From Victivallales bacterium Lenti_02 (GTDB taxonomy: Bacteria > Verrucomicrobiota > Lentisphaeria > Oligosphaerales > Lenti-02): DNA of 6,573 bases. The notes under the pieces were generated by a model. That model ran no database searches. It saw only the letters and a program-made list of their open reading frames with translations, and was not told the origin of the DNA. The position numbers and the translations under genes were made by a program. The stretch is taken from NCBI GenBank assembly GCA_001603055.1, contig LVAZ01000144.1, forward strand, positions 1-6,573. Reading direction: 5' to 3'. This document shows positions 1 to 6,420 of this stretch, piece by piece (positions within the stretch are counted from its first letter, which is position 1; each line of letters opens with the position of its first letter).

Positions 1-2
1 CC

Positions 3-953
3 CGCCGCCGTCCCCCCGCCCTCCGCATCCCCTCGCTGGCCGGGCTGGAAGCCGCCACCGCCGCCCCGCGCCCCCCGCTGCGGCCGTTGCTGCTCGAATT
101 CGGCGGGGCCGTCGCCCTGCTTTTCGTCCTCGCCGGACCGCAGCAGGCCGCCAGCGTCAGCCACGAGCGGCGCGAGGCGCTGGACCTGGTGCTGGCGCTG
201 GACATTTCCGGCAGCATGGACCTCTACGACGGGGTGCCGGGCAGCATGCCCGAGGACATTGCCGAAGCCGTCCGTTCGGGCGCGCTGAAAAGCCGTCTCG
301 ATGTGGCCAAGGCGGAGCTGGCCCGCTTCGTCGAAGCCCGTCCCCGGGACCGGATCGGGCTGCTGGTTTTCGCCCAGCGTCCCTATCTGGCCTGTCCTCC
401 CACCTTCGACCACCGGTTCCTGCTGCGCCGCCTCGAACAGCTTGAAACCGGGCTGGTCCCCGACGGCACCAGCATCGCCGGGGCCATCGTGTCCGGCGCG
501 GACCAACTGCGCGACTCCCCCGCCCCCCGCCGGGTGCTGGTGCTGTTCACCGACGGCGAGGACAATGTGGCGGCGCCCCTGTCGCCCCTCCAGGCGGCGG
601 AACTGGCGCGGGAGGCGCGGATTGCGGTCCATGCCGTGGGCGTCGGCGGCGACCACGCCTTCGTGCGGCGGCGGGGATTGGCGCGCGACCGCTTCGCGCC
701 CGTGTCGCCGGAACGGGCCGGGGAGTCCCTCCGCCGCCTGGCCGAAACCACCGGGGGGCTCCATCTGCCGGTCGGGGATGCCGGCCAGTTCGCCGAGGCC
801 ATGCGCCGGATCGACGAATTCGAGCGGGTGCCGGTGGAGTACGTGGTCAGCCGTCGCGTCACCGACTGGTCCGCGCCGTTTCTTGTTCTGGCGCTGGTTC
901 TGCTCCTGGCGGGGCTGTTCCTGGGCCGGGCCCGCTGCCTCACCGTGCCTTGA
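3..953 (+). CDS. BatA-like von Willebrand factor A domain membrane protein (5' end cut by window edge)
   Basis: The frame is open to the left edge, so the start codon lies outside; 316 residues are visible. A TTG at base 87 could be read as a start, but the 28 codons before it encode a Pro/Arg/Leu-rich stretch (ending RPPLRP before LLLEF) like that preceding the second membrane helix of BatA proteins, so truncation is the better reading. Seen in order, numbered from the Leu codon at base 87: a membrane segment near 5-17; AGPQ at 16-19, matching the family ARPQ; a VWA domain from about 33; and a C-terminal membrane helix near 264-280. The MIDAS metal site is complete: DISGS (D39, S41, S43), T128 in DGTS, and D156 in FTDGED. 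TGG at 222-224 is also typical. BatA/BatB proteins sit in MoxR-DUF58-Bat operons linked to envelope integrity and stress tolerance. The loop after DISGSM is unusually long. No Bat gene follows, so this is probably the last gene of its operon. BatA versus BatB cannot be settled. Confidence 0.86.
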   Translation, partial: RRRPPALRIPSLAGLEAATAAPRPPLRPLLLEFGGAVALLFVLAGPQQAASVSHERREALDLVLALDISGSMDLYDGVPGSMPEDIAEAVRSGALKSRLDVAKAELARFVEARPRDRIGLLVFAQRPYLACPPTFDHRFLLRRLEQLETGLVPDGTSIAGAIVSGADQLRDSPAPRRVLVLFTDGEDNVAAPLSPLQAAELAREARIAVHAVGVGGDHAFVRRRGLARDRFAPVSPERAGESLRRLAETTGGLHLPVGDAGQFAEAMRRIDEFERVPVEYVVSRRVTDWSAPFLVLALVLLLAGLFLGRARCLTVP

Positions 954-954
954 A

Positions 955-2355
955 TCAGTAGTGGGCGGCGCGGGGGAGGGGACTGGTCAGTTGGAGCAGG
1001 CGTCCGAGCATGGCCAGACGGAGTTCGGCGAGCAGGTCCCGGTAGGCGGGGTCGCCGGCCTTGTCCATGTACTGGCCATGGGGGAGGTCGAGGTCGTAGA
1101 GGGTTTCGCTACCGTCCAGGCGGACGATGTAGTGGTGCTGTCGGGTGCGGAGCGAGCGGGCGTGGCGCATTTCGGTGAGGGCCGATTGCCGGGTGGGGGG
1201 CGCGTCGGGCGCGAGGGGCAGAGCCTTGCCCTGGATGTGGCGGGGCACCGGAATACCCGCGCATTCGAGCAGGGTGGGCACCATGTCCACCGCCTCGACG
1301 AGATGGGGGCAGACCCGGCCGGGTTCCGCGATTCCCCGGGGCCAGCGGACGATGCAGGGCACGCGGGCGATGCAGTCGGGCGCGGGGAAGCCTTTGCCAT
1401 AGTTCAGGTATTCGCCCAGGAACTCGCCGTGGTCGGCGGTGAAGACCACGATGGTGTCCTCGGCCAGACCGCATTGGTCGAGGGTCTGGAGAATGCGCCC
1501 CACATGGTGGTCCACCTCGCTGCACATGGCGTAGTAGCCGTGGACGGCGCCGCGCAGTTCCTCGTCGCTGTACACGTGACCTTGGCGCTCGCGGCTCATG
1601 GTCTCGGGGAATTGGGCGATGGGCAGGTCGGCGGGATCGTAGAGATCGAGGAATTCCTGCGGCGCGACCCAGGGGCTGTGGGGCGAGTAGAAACCGGCGA
1701 TGCAGAGGAACGGCTTGTCCTGCCCGCTGTGTCCGCGCAGATATTCGCTGGTCTGCTCGGCCACGAAGGCGGTGTGGGTGAAGTCGCTGCGGCCCCGGTA
1801 GGGCAGGGGACGGAAGGGGAAGCGTTCCGGCGGATGCGCCACCCGGTCGCCGGGACGGACCACCCCTTCGAGCGGCTCGGCGGCGGGCGGCAGGCCCAGG
1901 CTCGCATAGGCCAGCTCGCGGGGGTCGCGGGCGCGAATCCAGGCCCGGTAGGCGTCCTCGTAGCAGCCCGGCTCGTCGCTGATCTCGAGATGGTCGAACC
2001 CGTAGTCCGGATGGGCCGAGCGGTGGTCGCGGTTGGCGTGGGGAAGGAAATGCAGCTTGCCGATGTTGGCGCAGGAATAGCCGTAGGGACGCAGGAGACT
2101 GGGCAGGGTGGGCGCGTCCTCGGGCACGGGCACACCGTTGTCCAGCACCCGCAGGGTCGAGCAGTACTGACCGGTCAGAAAACTGTAGCGGCTGGGCATG
2201 CACACCGGATTCTGCACATGGAAGCGGTCGAAGCGGACGCCCTCTCCGGCCAGCCGGTCCAGATTCGGGGTATGGATATGGGGATTGCCTGCCGCGCCGA
2301 GGGCGTCCCAGCGCTGCTGGTCGGTGTAGAGGATCAGAATGTTGGGGCGTTTCAT
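955..2355 (-). CDS. Sulfatase, formylglycine-dependent (Cys type, alkaline phosphatase superfamily)
   Basis: A complete 466-residue protein, a usual length for bacterial sulfatases, predicted to hydrolyse an organic sulfate ester. The start is the ATG at 2355; no strong Shine-Dalgarno precedes it. The key residues are in the expected order. RPNILILYTDQQR gives the first metal ligands D12 and Q13, as in choline-sulfatase and phosphonate monoester hydrolase relatives. C52 in VCMPSR is the Cys converted to formylglycine, followed by the usual SFLTGQY. Next come K100 and H102 in GKLH, H226 in SPHSPW, D308 and H309 in ADHGE, and K321 in GKG. The C-terminal part carries RVPCIVRWP, VDMVPTLL and GSETLYDLD, all typical of the family. 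No signal peptide is visible, since the first beta strand begins at residue 4, so it is probably cytoplasmic. It needs a formylglycine-generating enzyme or anaerobic maturase, which is not in the window. The substrate (carbohydrate, choline or other sulfate) cannot be told from motifs. Confidence 0.95.
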   Translation of the reverse strand: MKRPNILILYTDQQRWDALGAAGNPHIHTPNLDRLAGEGVRFDRFHVQNPVCMPSRYSFLTGQYCSTLRVLDNGVPVPEDAPTLPSLLRPYGYSCANIGKLHFLPHANRDHRSAHPDYGFDHLEISDEPGCYEDAYRAWIRARDPRELAYASLGLPPAAEPLEGVVRPGDRVAHPPERFPFRPLPYRGRSDFTHTAFVAEQTSEYLRGHSGQDKPFLCIAGFYSPHSPWVAPQEFLDLYDPADLPIAQFPETMSRERQGHVYSDEELRGAVHGYYAMCSEVDHHVGRILQTLDQCGLAEDTIVVFTADHGEFLGEYLNYGKGFPAPDCIARVPCIVRWPRGIAEPGRVCPHLVEAVDMVPTLLECAGIPVPRHIQGKALPLAPDAPPTRQSALTEMRHARSLRTRQHHYIVRLDGSETLYDLDLPHGQYMDKAGDPAYRDLLAELRLAMLGRLLQLTSPLPRAAHY

Positions 2356-2369
2356 GATGGCACCGAAAA

Positions 2370-2406
2370 CCTGCGCGGCGGGAGAACCCGGCAGAAATCG
2401 CGCAGG
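2370..2406 (-). promoter_or_regulatory. Inverted repeat in the sulfatase leader
   Basis: CCTGCGCG at 2370-2377 and CGCGCAGG at 2399-2406 are perfect 8-base inverted arms separated by 21 bases. The near arm lies 14 bases upstream of the sulfatase ATG. It could fold as a leader hairpin close to the ribosome-binding region or act as a protein-binding site. The arms are seen; the role is inference, and GC-rich repeats of this size can occur by chance. Confidence 0.35.
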
Positions 2407-2516
2407 AAAAGGCTTGGGTTGACTACGGCAGCTATTCGTTTTCGGCGTCTTGAGTTATGCGCTGGCAGGGAATTCCCCCATGCTATGGCCACGACGAATG
2501 TAGAGTCTGCACCCGC

Positions 2517-2549
2517 TGCCTGCAATCCCTTCTGCCGGTTCCGCAGGCA
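2517..2549 (-). repeat. Inverted repeat downstream of the 182-residue gene
   Basis: TGCCTGC (2517-2523) and GCAGGCA (2543-2549) form perfect 7-base arms around a 19-base loop, about 30 bases past the stop codon of the - strand gene ending at 2579. It could be a 3' stem that protects or ends the TPR-operon transcript. No T-rich tail follows on the - strand, so an intrinsic terminator is not supported. Confidence 0.3.
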
Positions 2550-2578
2550 TGCATAGCGGACTCTTCGTATTGGATTCG

Positions 2579-3127
2579 TCAGCGGCAGTAGATGCCGGCG
2601 GGTGCCCAGACGGCGGGCGGGCCGCCGGTGATGCCGAAGGGGGGCAGCACGATGGCGACAGGTTTGCCGTCGACGGTCAGTTCCGCGCGGGCGGCAGGGG
2701 CTTCGACGACCATCTGGCGGAAGGGAGGCATGGCGGCGGGTTCACGGACGATCGACTCCAGGGCGCCGAGGCCCGACAGCGTCGAGACAAGGCGGCGCCC
2801 GGCGACCTGGACAATGGCGGCGACGGCATCGCCGGCGACGGCGATCTCGATGGAGGCGTCGAGCACGGGGGCGTTCTCGAAGGGGGTGCCGGCAAAGATG
2901 CGCGGGCCGAAGTAGCGGCCGACGGCAGGATCGGCGGACACAAAGCCCATCAGTTCCGGCTGGGCCTGGGGGTCGGTTTGCAGGAGGATCATGCCGGAGG
3001 GGGCGGAGCCGACGGGTGTGTGGACCAGGCGGGCGACATGCACGATGATGGTGGGCTGCGGGGCGCCGGGGGTGAGGGCGACCAGATCGACGCCACCCTC
3101 CCAGCTCATCCAGGCGGAAGTGTTCAT
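2579..3127 (-). CDS. Conserved-looking hypothetical protein, 182 residues, family not recognised
   Basis: I do not recognise this protein. The chosen start is the ATG at 3127 because AAAGGA (3136-3141 on the plus strand, read as complement) lies eight bases upstream, a good Shine-Dalgarno. The same frame stays open to 3514, but that stretch overlaps the TPR gene and looks like its shadow. The protein begins MNTSAWMSWEGG. It is rich in Ala, Val, Pro and Gly with many short alternating hydrophobic runs (TIIVHVARLV, ASIEIAVAG, AELTVDGKPVAIVLPPFG), suggesting mostly beta structure. There are three Trp (6, 9, 174) and one Cys, the penultimate residue (C181). No signal peptide, membrane helix or known catalytic motif is visible. 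It lies 29 bp after the TPR gene stop on the same strand, so the two are probably co-transcribed. A link to the exported TPR protein is inferred from position only. Confidence 0.78.
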   Translation of the reverse strand: MNTSAWMSWEGGVDLVALTPGAPQPTIIVHVARLVHTPVGSAPSGMILLQTDPQAQPELMGFVSADPAVGRYFGPRIFAGTPFENAPVLDASIEIAVAGDAVAAIVQVAGRRLVSTLSGLGALESIVREPAAMPPFRQMVVEAPAARAELTVDGKPVAIVLPPFGITGGPPAVWAPAGIYCR

Positions 3128-3135
3128 GGTGGGAA

Positions 3136-3141
3136 TCCTTT
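3136..3141 (-). promoter_or_regulatory. Shine-Dalgarno of the 182-residue gene
   Basis: The minus strand reads AAAGGA eight bases before the ATG at 3127. This site decides the start of the gene over the longer in-frame reading that would run into the TPR gene. It also implies independent translation initiation within the 29-bp intergenic gap. Confidence 0.7.
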
Positions 3142-3156
3142 GATTTGGAGTGACAA

Positions 3157-6150
3157 TCAGCGCAGGGTGCGGTTGAGGATGCGTCCCTGGATGCCGAGGA
3201 GACGTATGCTGACGACGGTGTTGGAACGGTTGGCTTTCTCGTTCAGCGCTTTGAGTTTTTCGAGGTCGGCGAGGGCCTTGGCATCGTCCTCGAATTGGTA
3301 CTCGTAGAGTTCGCTCCGCTTGAGGAGGCTGTAGGTGTCTTCGGGGTTGATTTCGAGGGCGGCGGAGTAGTCGGCGACGGCGGCCTGAGCGTTGCCGGCG
3401 GAGCGGTGGAGGTCGGCGCGCTTCTGGAAGTTGTAGCTTGTCCTGTGCCCGCCGTCGATGGACTTGGTGAAGAACGTCATGGCGAGGTCGTGGTTGGCGA
3501 GCTTGAGATGGCATTCGGCGATGCCGGCGTGGACGATGGGCAGGCGCTCGTGGCCCTGCATCTCCTGGGCGGCTTCCTCGAGGTCGTCCAGGGCCCCCTG
3601 GTAGTCGTCGATGAAGCGGCGGGCGTCGGCGCGGGAGAGGAGCACGCCCAGGCGATTGGCGTTGAGCCCCAGGAGGCGGTTCATGATCGCCTCGGTGCGG
3701 GCGGCGAGTCGGCGGTCGCGCGGGTTGGCGTACATCTCCTTGCTGTACTCGTTGTAGAGCGAAAGGTAGAAATCCCAGTCCTTGGCATTGCCGCGAAGGC
3801 TCTGGGCGAGACGGTCGCGCTGGCGGGCGGCCTCCTGGCGGGGGGGCTCCTTGAGTTCGGCGACGGTGAGGCCCATGGCGGCGACGTTGTACTGGACGAG
3901 GGCGGCGCGGGACTCGCCCTGCTTCTCCATGAGCTGGGCGAGCATGACGCTGGTCTCGGCGTGGCGGGGGGCTATGCTGGCGGCCGTGTCAAGTAACTTC
4001 CGGCGGCTGTCGTCGTCCGCTTCGGCACGGGCGCGGATGAGGATGAAGGCAGGGTGGCTGTAGCTGCCAAGCGGTTCGGCGAGGCGGACGAGCTGTCCCT
4101 GCCGATCGGGATCGTTGGTGCTTTCGGCCGCGGTGGCCAGGGCATCAAGAATCTTCTTTGTCTGGGGGAGGTCGCCGAAGCGGAGCTGGCTGACGTACCA
4201 ACTCTCGATGCTGCCCGGAAGGTGGTTGGCGGAGACGAACTCCGCAGCCTTGATCCAGCGACCGTTGCGGAGGTCGTCGAGCACATCGACGAAGGCGGCG
4301 TTGGCACCGGGGCCTTGGGCATTGCGGTGGCCTTCGACGAGGGCCTTGAGCGCTTGCGCCTGGCCCAGGTAGTTGAGCGCATGCTGGTTGCCCTGCAGGT
4401 CGCCGGCGCTGAGGCGGTAGCTGCTGGCGATCTCATACATGGAGATGGCGGCGACGAGGGCCATGTCTTCCCAGGCGGCCTGGTAGTTGCCGGCGTAGAT
4501 GTGGGTGTGGGCACGGTTGATGAGAACCTCGCGGCGTGGGTAGAGGGCGACAATGCGGTCGTACCCGGCGATGATCTCGTCCCATCTGCCGGCTTTGCGC
4601 AGGTCGAGAGTGTCGAAGTCGTTCCACAGAGAATAGGCTTTCTCCCGTCGGTCGGCGACTTCCTTGGGGAGGCTGGGCCCGTGCTGGCCGGATTGGAGCC
4701 ACACCCAGTCGGGGACGAGTTGCTTGCGGCTCGCGCCTTCGGCGGTGGTGTCGAAGGAGCCTGCATGCTCCATGAAGCTGGTGAGCAGGGTCTTGCGGAG
4801 AGCGTCGTCGGTGGGGTTCTCCAGGAAGGGCAGGACGTGCTGCTCGAAGGGCGGCGCCTGGCGGGCGGCGGCGAGTGGCTCGAAGTGCTCGCGCAGGGCT
4901 GTCTTGGCGGCGACGCTCAACTCCCGGTAGGGCTTGAGCCCCTTGTCTTCCAGCACCTTCTTCATCTCGGCGTCCGGAAAGTCGAGGTCGCTGATGGTGA
5001 AGCCGTTGCGCGCGAGTTCGAGCACGGCGGGGATTTCGACCGCATGGGCGTCGTCGATGCGCTCCTGGGCCTTGGCAACGGCGGCGTTGGCCTTTTCCAT
5101 GTGCTCGCCCTGCTGGTCGTAGGACAGCCTCTTGATGCCGTGGACCATGTTGTTGAGCCAGTTGATGTCGTGGCCCTTCTGGATGCCCTCTTCGAGGAGC
5201 TGGGTGCGCTGGATCATCTCGACGCGGCGCATCTGGGGGCCAAGCTCGCCCCAGGCCTTGGCGTCCTTGATGAGTTCTCGGTTCAGGCTGTCGATGCGCT
5301 GCTTGGCCTTGGTGTGGTCGCCCTCGGCGAGGATGGCCTCGATCTCCCGAATCTTGGCGCGCCGCTCGATGGGGCGGAGCTGTTCGAGGGCGCGGTCCTT
5401 GATCTGGGCATACTGCTGGTACATGATCATCATGGTGAAGTTGTTGACAGCCCGGAGGGTGCCCTGCACGTCCCCGGCTTTTTCGGCCTGATCGGCAACC
5501 GCGAGGGCGACTTCGGGGTGCCACTGTATGCCGAGCGCCTTGCCCAAGGTTTCGGCGGCCTCGGGGTGCTTTCCCTGCTGGGCGAGGATGGCGCCAAGCT
5601 GGGAGTGGGCCTGGAAGCGCATCTCCCGGTGGGCCGCCGTGTTGTCGGCGACCTTCTGGAAGAGAGGCTGGGCAGCGGCGATGTCCTGCTGCATCATTTT
5701 GAGCTGGGCGGCGACAAGCAGCAGTTCAGGGCTGTCGGGATGCACCGCGAGGGCGTCGTCGAGGCACTTCTGGGCCTGTTCGCCACGAGCCATGCGAAGC
5801 TCGATATCAGCCAGGCTGGCGGTGGCCATCGGGTGGTTGGGGTGCTTTTCGAGAGCTTGGTTCAGCATGGCGATGGCACCCTGCGCGTTGTTCTGCATGA
5901 GCAGAATGCGGGCAACCGCAGTAAGCACCAGCGGATGGTCGGGGTAACGCTGACGCAGGCGGTCCAGCCCCTGCAGCCCCTGCTGGGTATTTCCGGTGGC
6001 CAAGAGTTGGCTGACCTCCTCGATCTGCTCCTTCACCCGCTTGTCGTCTTCATCATCCGCAGGCACCGGCCAAACCATGAGGAGAAAGAACAGTGTGGAC
6101 AATGCAAGCAGGCCCTTGCCAGGGCGCTGCCTAAAGAACGTCGCACTCAT
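3157..6150 (-). CDS. Large exported tetratricopeptide-repeat (TPR) protein
   Basis: A complete 997-residue protein starting at the ATG at 6150, eight bases after GAAGGA. Residues 1-31 look like a Sec signal peptide: basic residues at 7-12, a hydrophobic core at 14-27, and VPA before the acidic run DDEDD, giving likely cleavage after A31. No lipobox Cys is present, so it should be periplasmic or secreted. TPR-like helix pairs fill about 41-240 (phrases such as QGLDRLRQRYPDHP, AIAMLNQALEKHPNHP and KCLDDALAVHPDSP mark successive repeats). They return at about 520-600 (WDEIIAGYDRIVALYP), about 710-760 and about 835-970 (DYQGALDDLEEA, AAVADYSAALEINPED). Residues 250-500 are charged and helical without clear TPR consensus and have no recognised enzyme motif. 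TPR arrays bind proteins; here a scaffold or assembly role in the envelope is inference. It is the first gene of a probable two-gene unit with the 182-residue protein. A BatC/BatE role is conceivable but unsupported, since size and strand differ from Bat operons. Confidence 0.92.
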   Translation of the reverse strand: MSATFFRQRPGKGLLALSTLFFLLMVWPVPADDEDDKRVKEQIEEVSQLLATGNTQQGLQGLDRLRQRYPDHPLVLTAVARILLMQNNAQGAIAMLNQALEKHPNHPMATASLADIELRMARGEQAQKCLDDALAVHPDSPELLLVAAQLKMMQQDIAAAQPLFQKVADNTAAHREMRFQAHSQLGAILAQQGKHPEAAETLGKALGIQWHPEVALAVADQAEKAGDVQGTLRAVNNFTMMIMYQQYAQIKDRALEQLRPIERRAKIREIEAILAEGDHTKAKQRIDSLNRELIKDAKAWGELGPQMRRVEMIQRTQLLEEGIQKGHDINWLNNMVHGIKRLSYDQQGEHMEKANAAVAKAQERIDDAHAVEIPAVLELARNGFTISDLDFPDAEMKKVLEDKGLKPYRELSVAAKTALREHFEPLAAARQAPPFEQHVLPFLENPTDDALRKTLLTSFMEHAGSFDTTAEGASRKQLVPDWVWLQSGQHGPSLPKEVADRREKAYSLWNDFDTLDLRKAGRWDEIIAGYDRIVALYPRREVLINRAHTHIYAGNYQAAWEDMALVAAISMYEIASSYRLSAGDLQGNQHALNYLGQAQALKALVEGHRNAQGPGANAAFVDVLDDLRNGRWIKAAEFVSANHLPGSIESWYVSQLRFGDLPQTKKILDALATAAESTNDPDRQGQLVRLAEPLGSYSHPAFILIRARAEADDDSRRKLLDTAASIAPRHAETSVMLAQLMEKQGESRAALVQYNVAAMGLTVAELKEPPRQEAARQRDRLAQSLRGNAKDWDFYLSLYNEYSKEMYANPRDRRLAARTEAIMNRLLGLNANRLGVLLSRADARRFIDDYQGALDDLEEAAQEMQGHERLPIVHAGIAECHLKLANHDLAMTFFTKSIDGGHRTSYNFQKRADLHRSAGNAQAAVADYSAALEINPEDTYSLLKRSELYEYQFEDDAKALADLEKLKALNEKANRSNTVVSIRLLGIQGRILNRTLR

Positions 6151-6158
6151 AATTCGGG

Positions 6159-6164
6159 TCCTTC
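6159..6164 (-). promoter_or_regulatory. Shine-Dalgarno of the TPR gene
   Basis: The minus strand reads GAAGGA eight bases before the ATG at 6150. It supports this start, which also gives a well-formed signal peptide at the N terminus. Confidence 0.75.
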
Positions 6165-6174
6165 ACGTATCGTT

Positions 6175-6217
6175 CGCCAAGCAAACGGTTGCCGCTTGGC
6201 GGATTGGTGTCCGTTTG
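6175..6217 (-). promoter_or_regulatory. Interleaved inverted repeats in the TPR gene leader
   Basis: Two perfect 7-base inverted repeats overlap in an A-B-A'-B' order. CAAACGG (6182-6188) pairs with CCGTTTG (6211-6217), and CGCCAAG (6175-6181) pairs with CTTGGCG (6195-6201). In the mRNA the last two arms are directly adjacent, so the stems would be alternatives, or less likely a pseudoknot given the zero-length linker. The structure ends about ten bases before the Shine-Dalgarno. The repeats are seen; a switching leader is inference. No known riboswitch consensus was recognised. Confidence 0.4.
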
Positions 6218-6221
6218 TTCT

Positions 6222-6250
6222 ATCCTATACCTCACGCGCAAAATGTGCAA
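6222..6250 (-). promoter_or_regulatory. Candidate promoter of the TPR operon
   Basis: On the minus strand TTGCAC (6245-6250) is followed after 17 bases by TAGGAT (6222-6227), a weak sigma-70-like pair. Transcription would begin near 6215, right at the first arm of the leader repeats. Seven consecutive A residues (6265-6271) lie about 50 bases upstream of that start, where an UP element would be. The -35 matches the consensus at only three of six bases, so this is tentative. Confidence 0.4.
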
Positions 6251-6256
6251 CATTTT
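6240..6256. promoter_or_regulatory. 17-bp palindrome, possible operator
   Basis: AAAATGT-GCA-ACATTTT is a perfect inverted repeat with 7-base arms and a 3-base centre, AT-rich in a GC-rich genome. It covers the candidate -35 element of the TPR operon. The shape and position fit a dimeric repressor site; the regulator is unknown. Confidence 0.5.
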
Positions 6257-6325
6257 CAGTATCGTTTTTTTGCGCCGGCTTTCAGGGTGGTGATGTCCGG
6301 CACGAACGACGGCGAGAAAACGGGC

Positions 6326-6364
6326 GAAAACGGGGACGGAAAACGGGGACGGAAAACGGGGACG
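6326..6364 (+). repeat. 13-bp tandem repeat, three perfect copies
   Basis: The unit GAAAACGGGGACG occurs three times without change (6326-6338, 6339-6351, 6352-6364). It is preceded by a shortened, diverged copy at about 6316-6325. Every copy carries the GGGG run and the AACGGGG arm that can pair with the sequence at 6375-6381. Confidence 0.9.
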
Positions 6365-6381
6365 GACAGACCCGCCCCGTT
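6355..6381. repeat. Hairpin at the end of the 13-bp repeats (possible REP-like element or terminator)
   Basis: AACGGGG (6355-6361) and CCCCGTT (6375-6381) are perfect arms. Inside them CGG (6363-6365) can pair with CCG (6372-6374), giving a ten-pair stem with one bulged base. On the minus strand the stem is followed only by a short T run (GTTTTCC), so it could be a weak terminator of a leftward gene beyond the right edge. A REP-type element is the alternative. Neither is proven. Confidence 0.45.
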
Positions 6382-6420
6382 CGCAGTCCGTGCCTCAGCC
6401 TCCTTCCCCTCTTCCTTCCG

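Larger units (their letters stand above)
2356..2578. other. Non-coding gap between the sulfatase and the 182-residue protein
   Basis: This 223-bp stretch separates two genes on the same (-) strand. It should hold the sulfatase leader and promoter and any terminator of the upstream unit. I found no convincing ORF, tRNA, or -35/-10 pair on the - strand, and no stem followed by a T tract after the stop at 2579. It contains a 10-bp perfect palindrome (GGGAATTCCC, 2468-2477) and the two inverted repeats listed separately. Its base composition is more mixed than that of the neighbouring genes. Confidence 0.6.

Noticed and set aside
2419..2450. TTGACT at 2419-2424 as a + strand -35 box
   Set aside because: No -10-like hexamer follows at 16-18 bases, and no gene starts downstream on the + strand.
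301..2556. Long + strand frame crossing the VWA gene and the sulfatase
   Set aside because: It overlaps two genes with intact catalytic or metal motifs in other frames; its own product has biased composition and no domain.
3128..3514. Upstream extension of the 182-residue gene
   Set aside because: The extra region is Arg/Pro/Gln-rich and lies in another frame of the TPR gene. A good Shine-Dalgarno supports the start at 3127.
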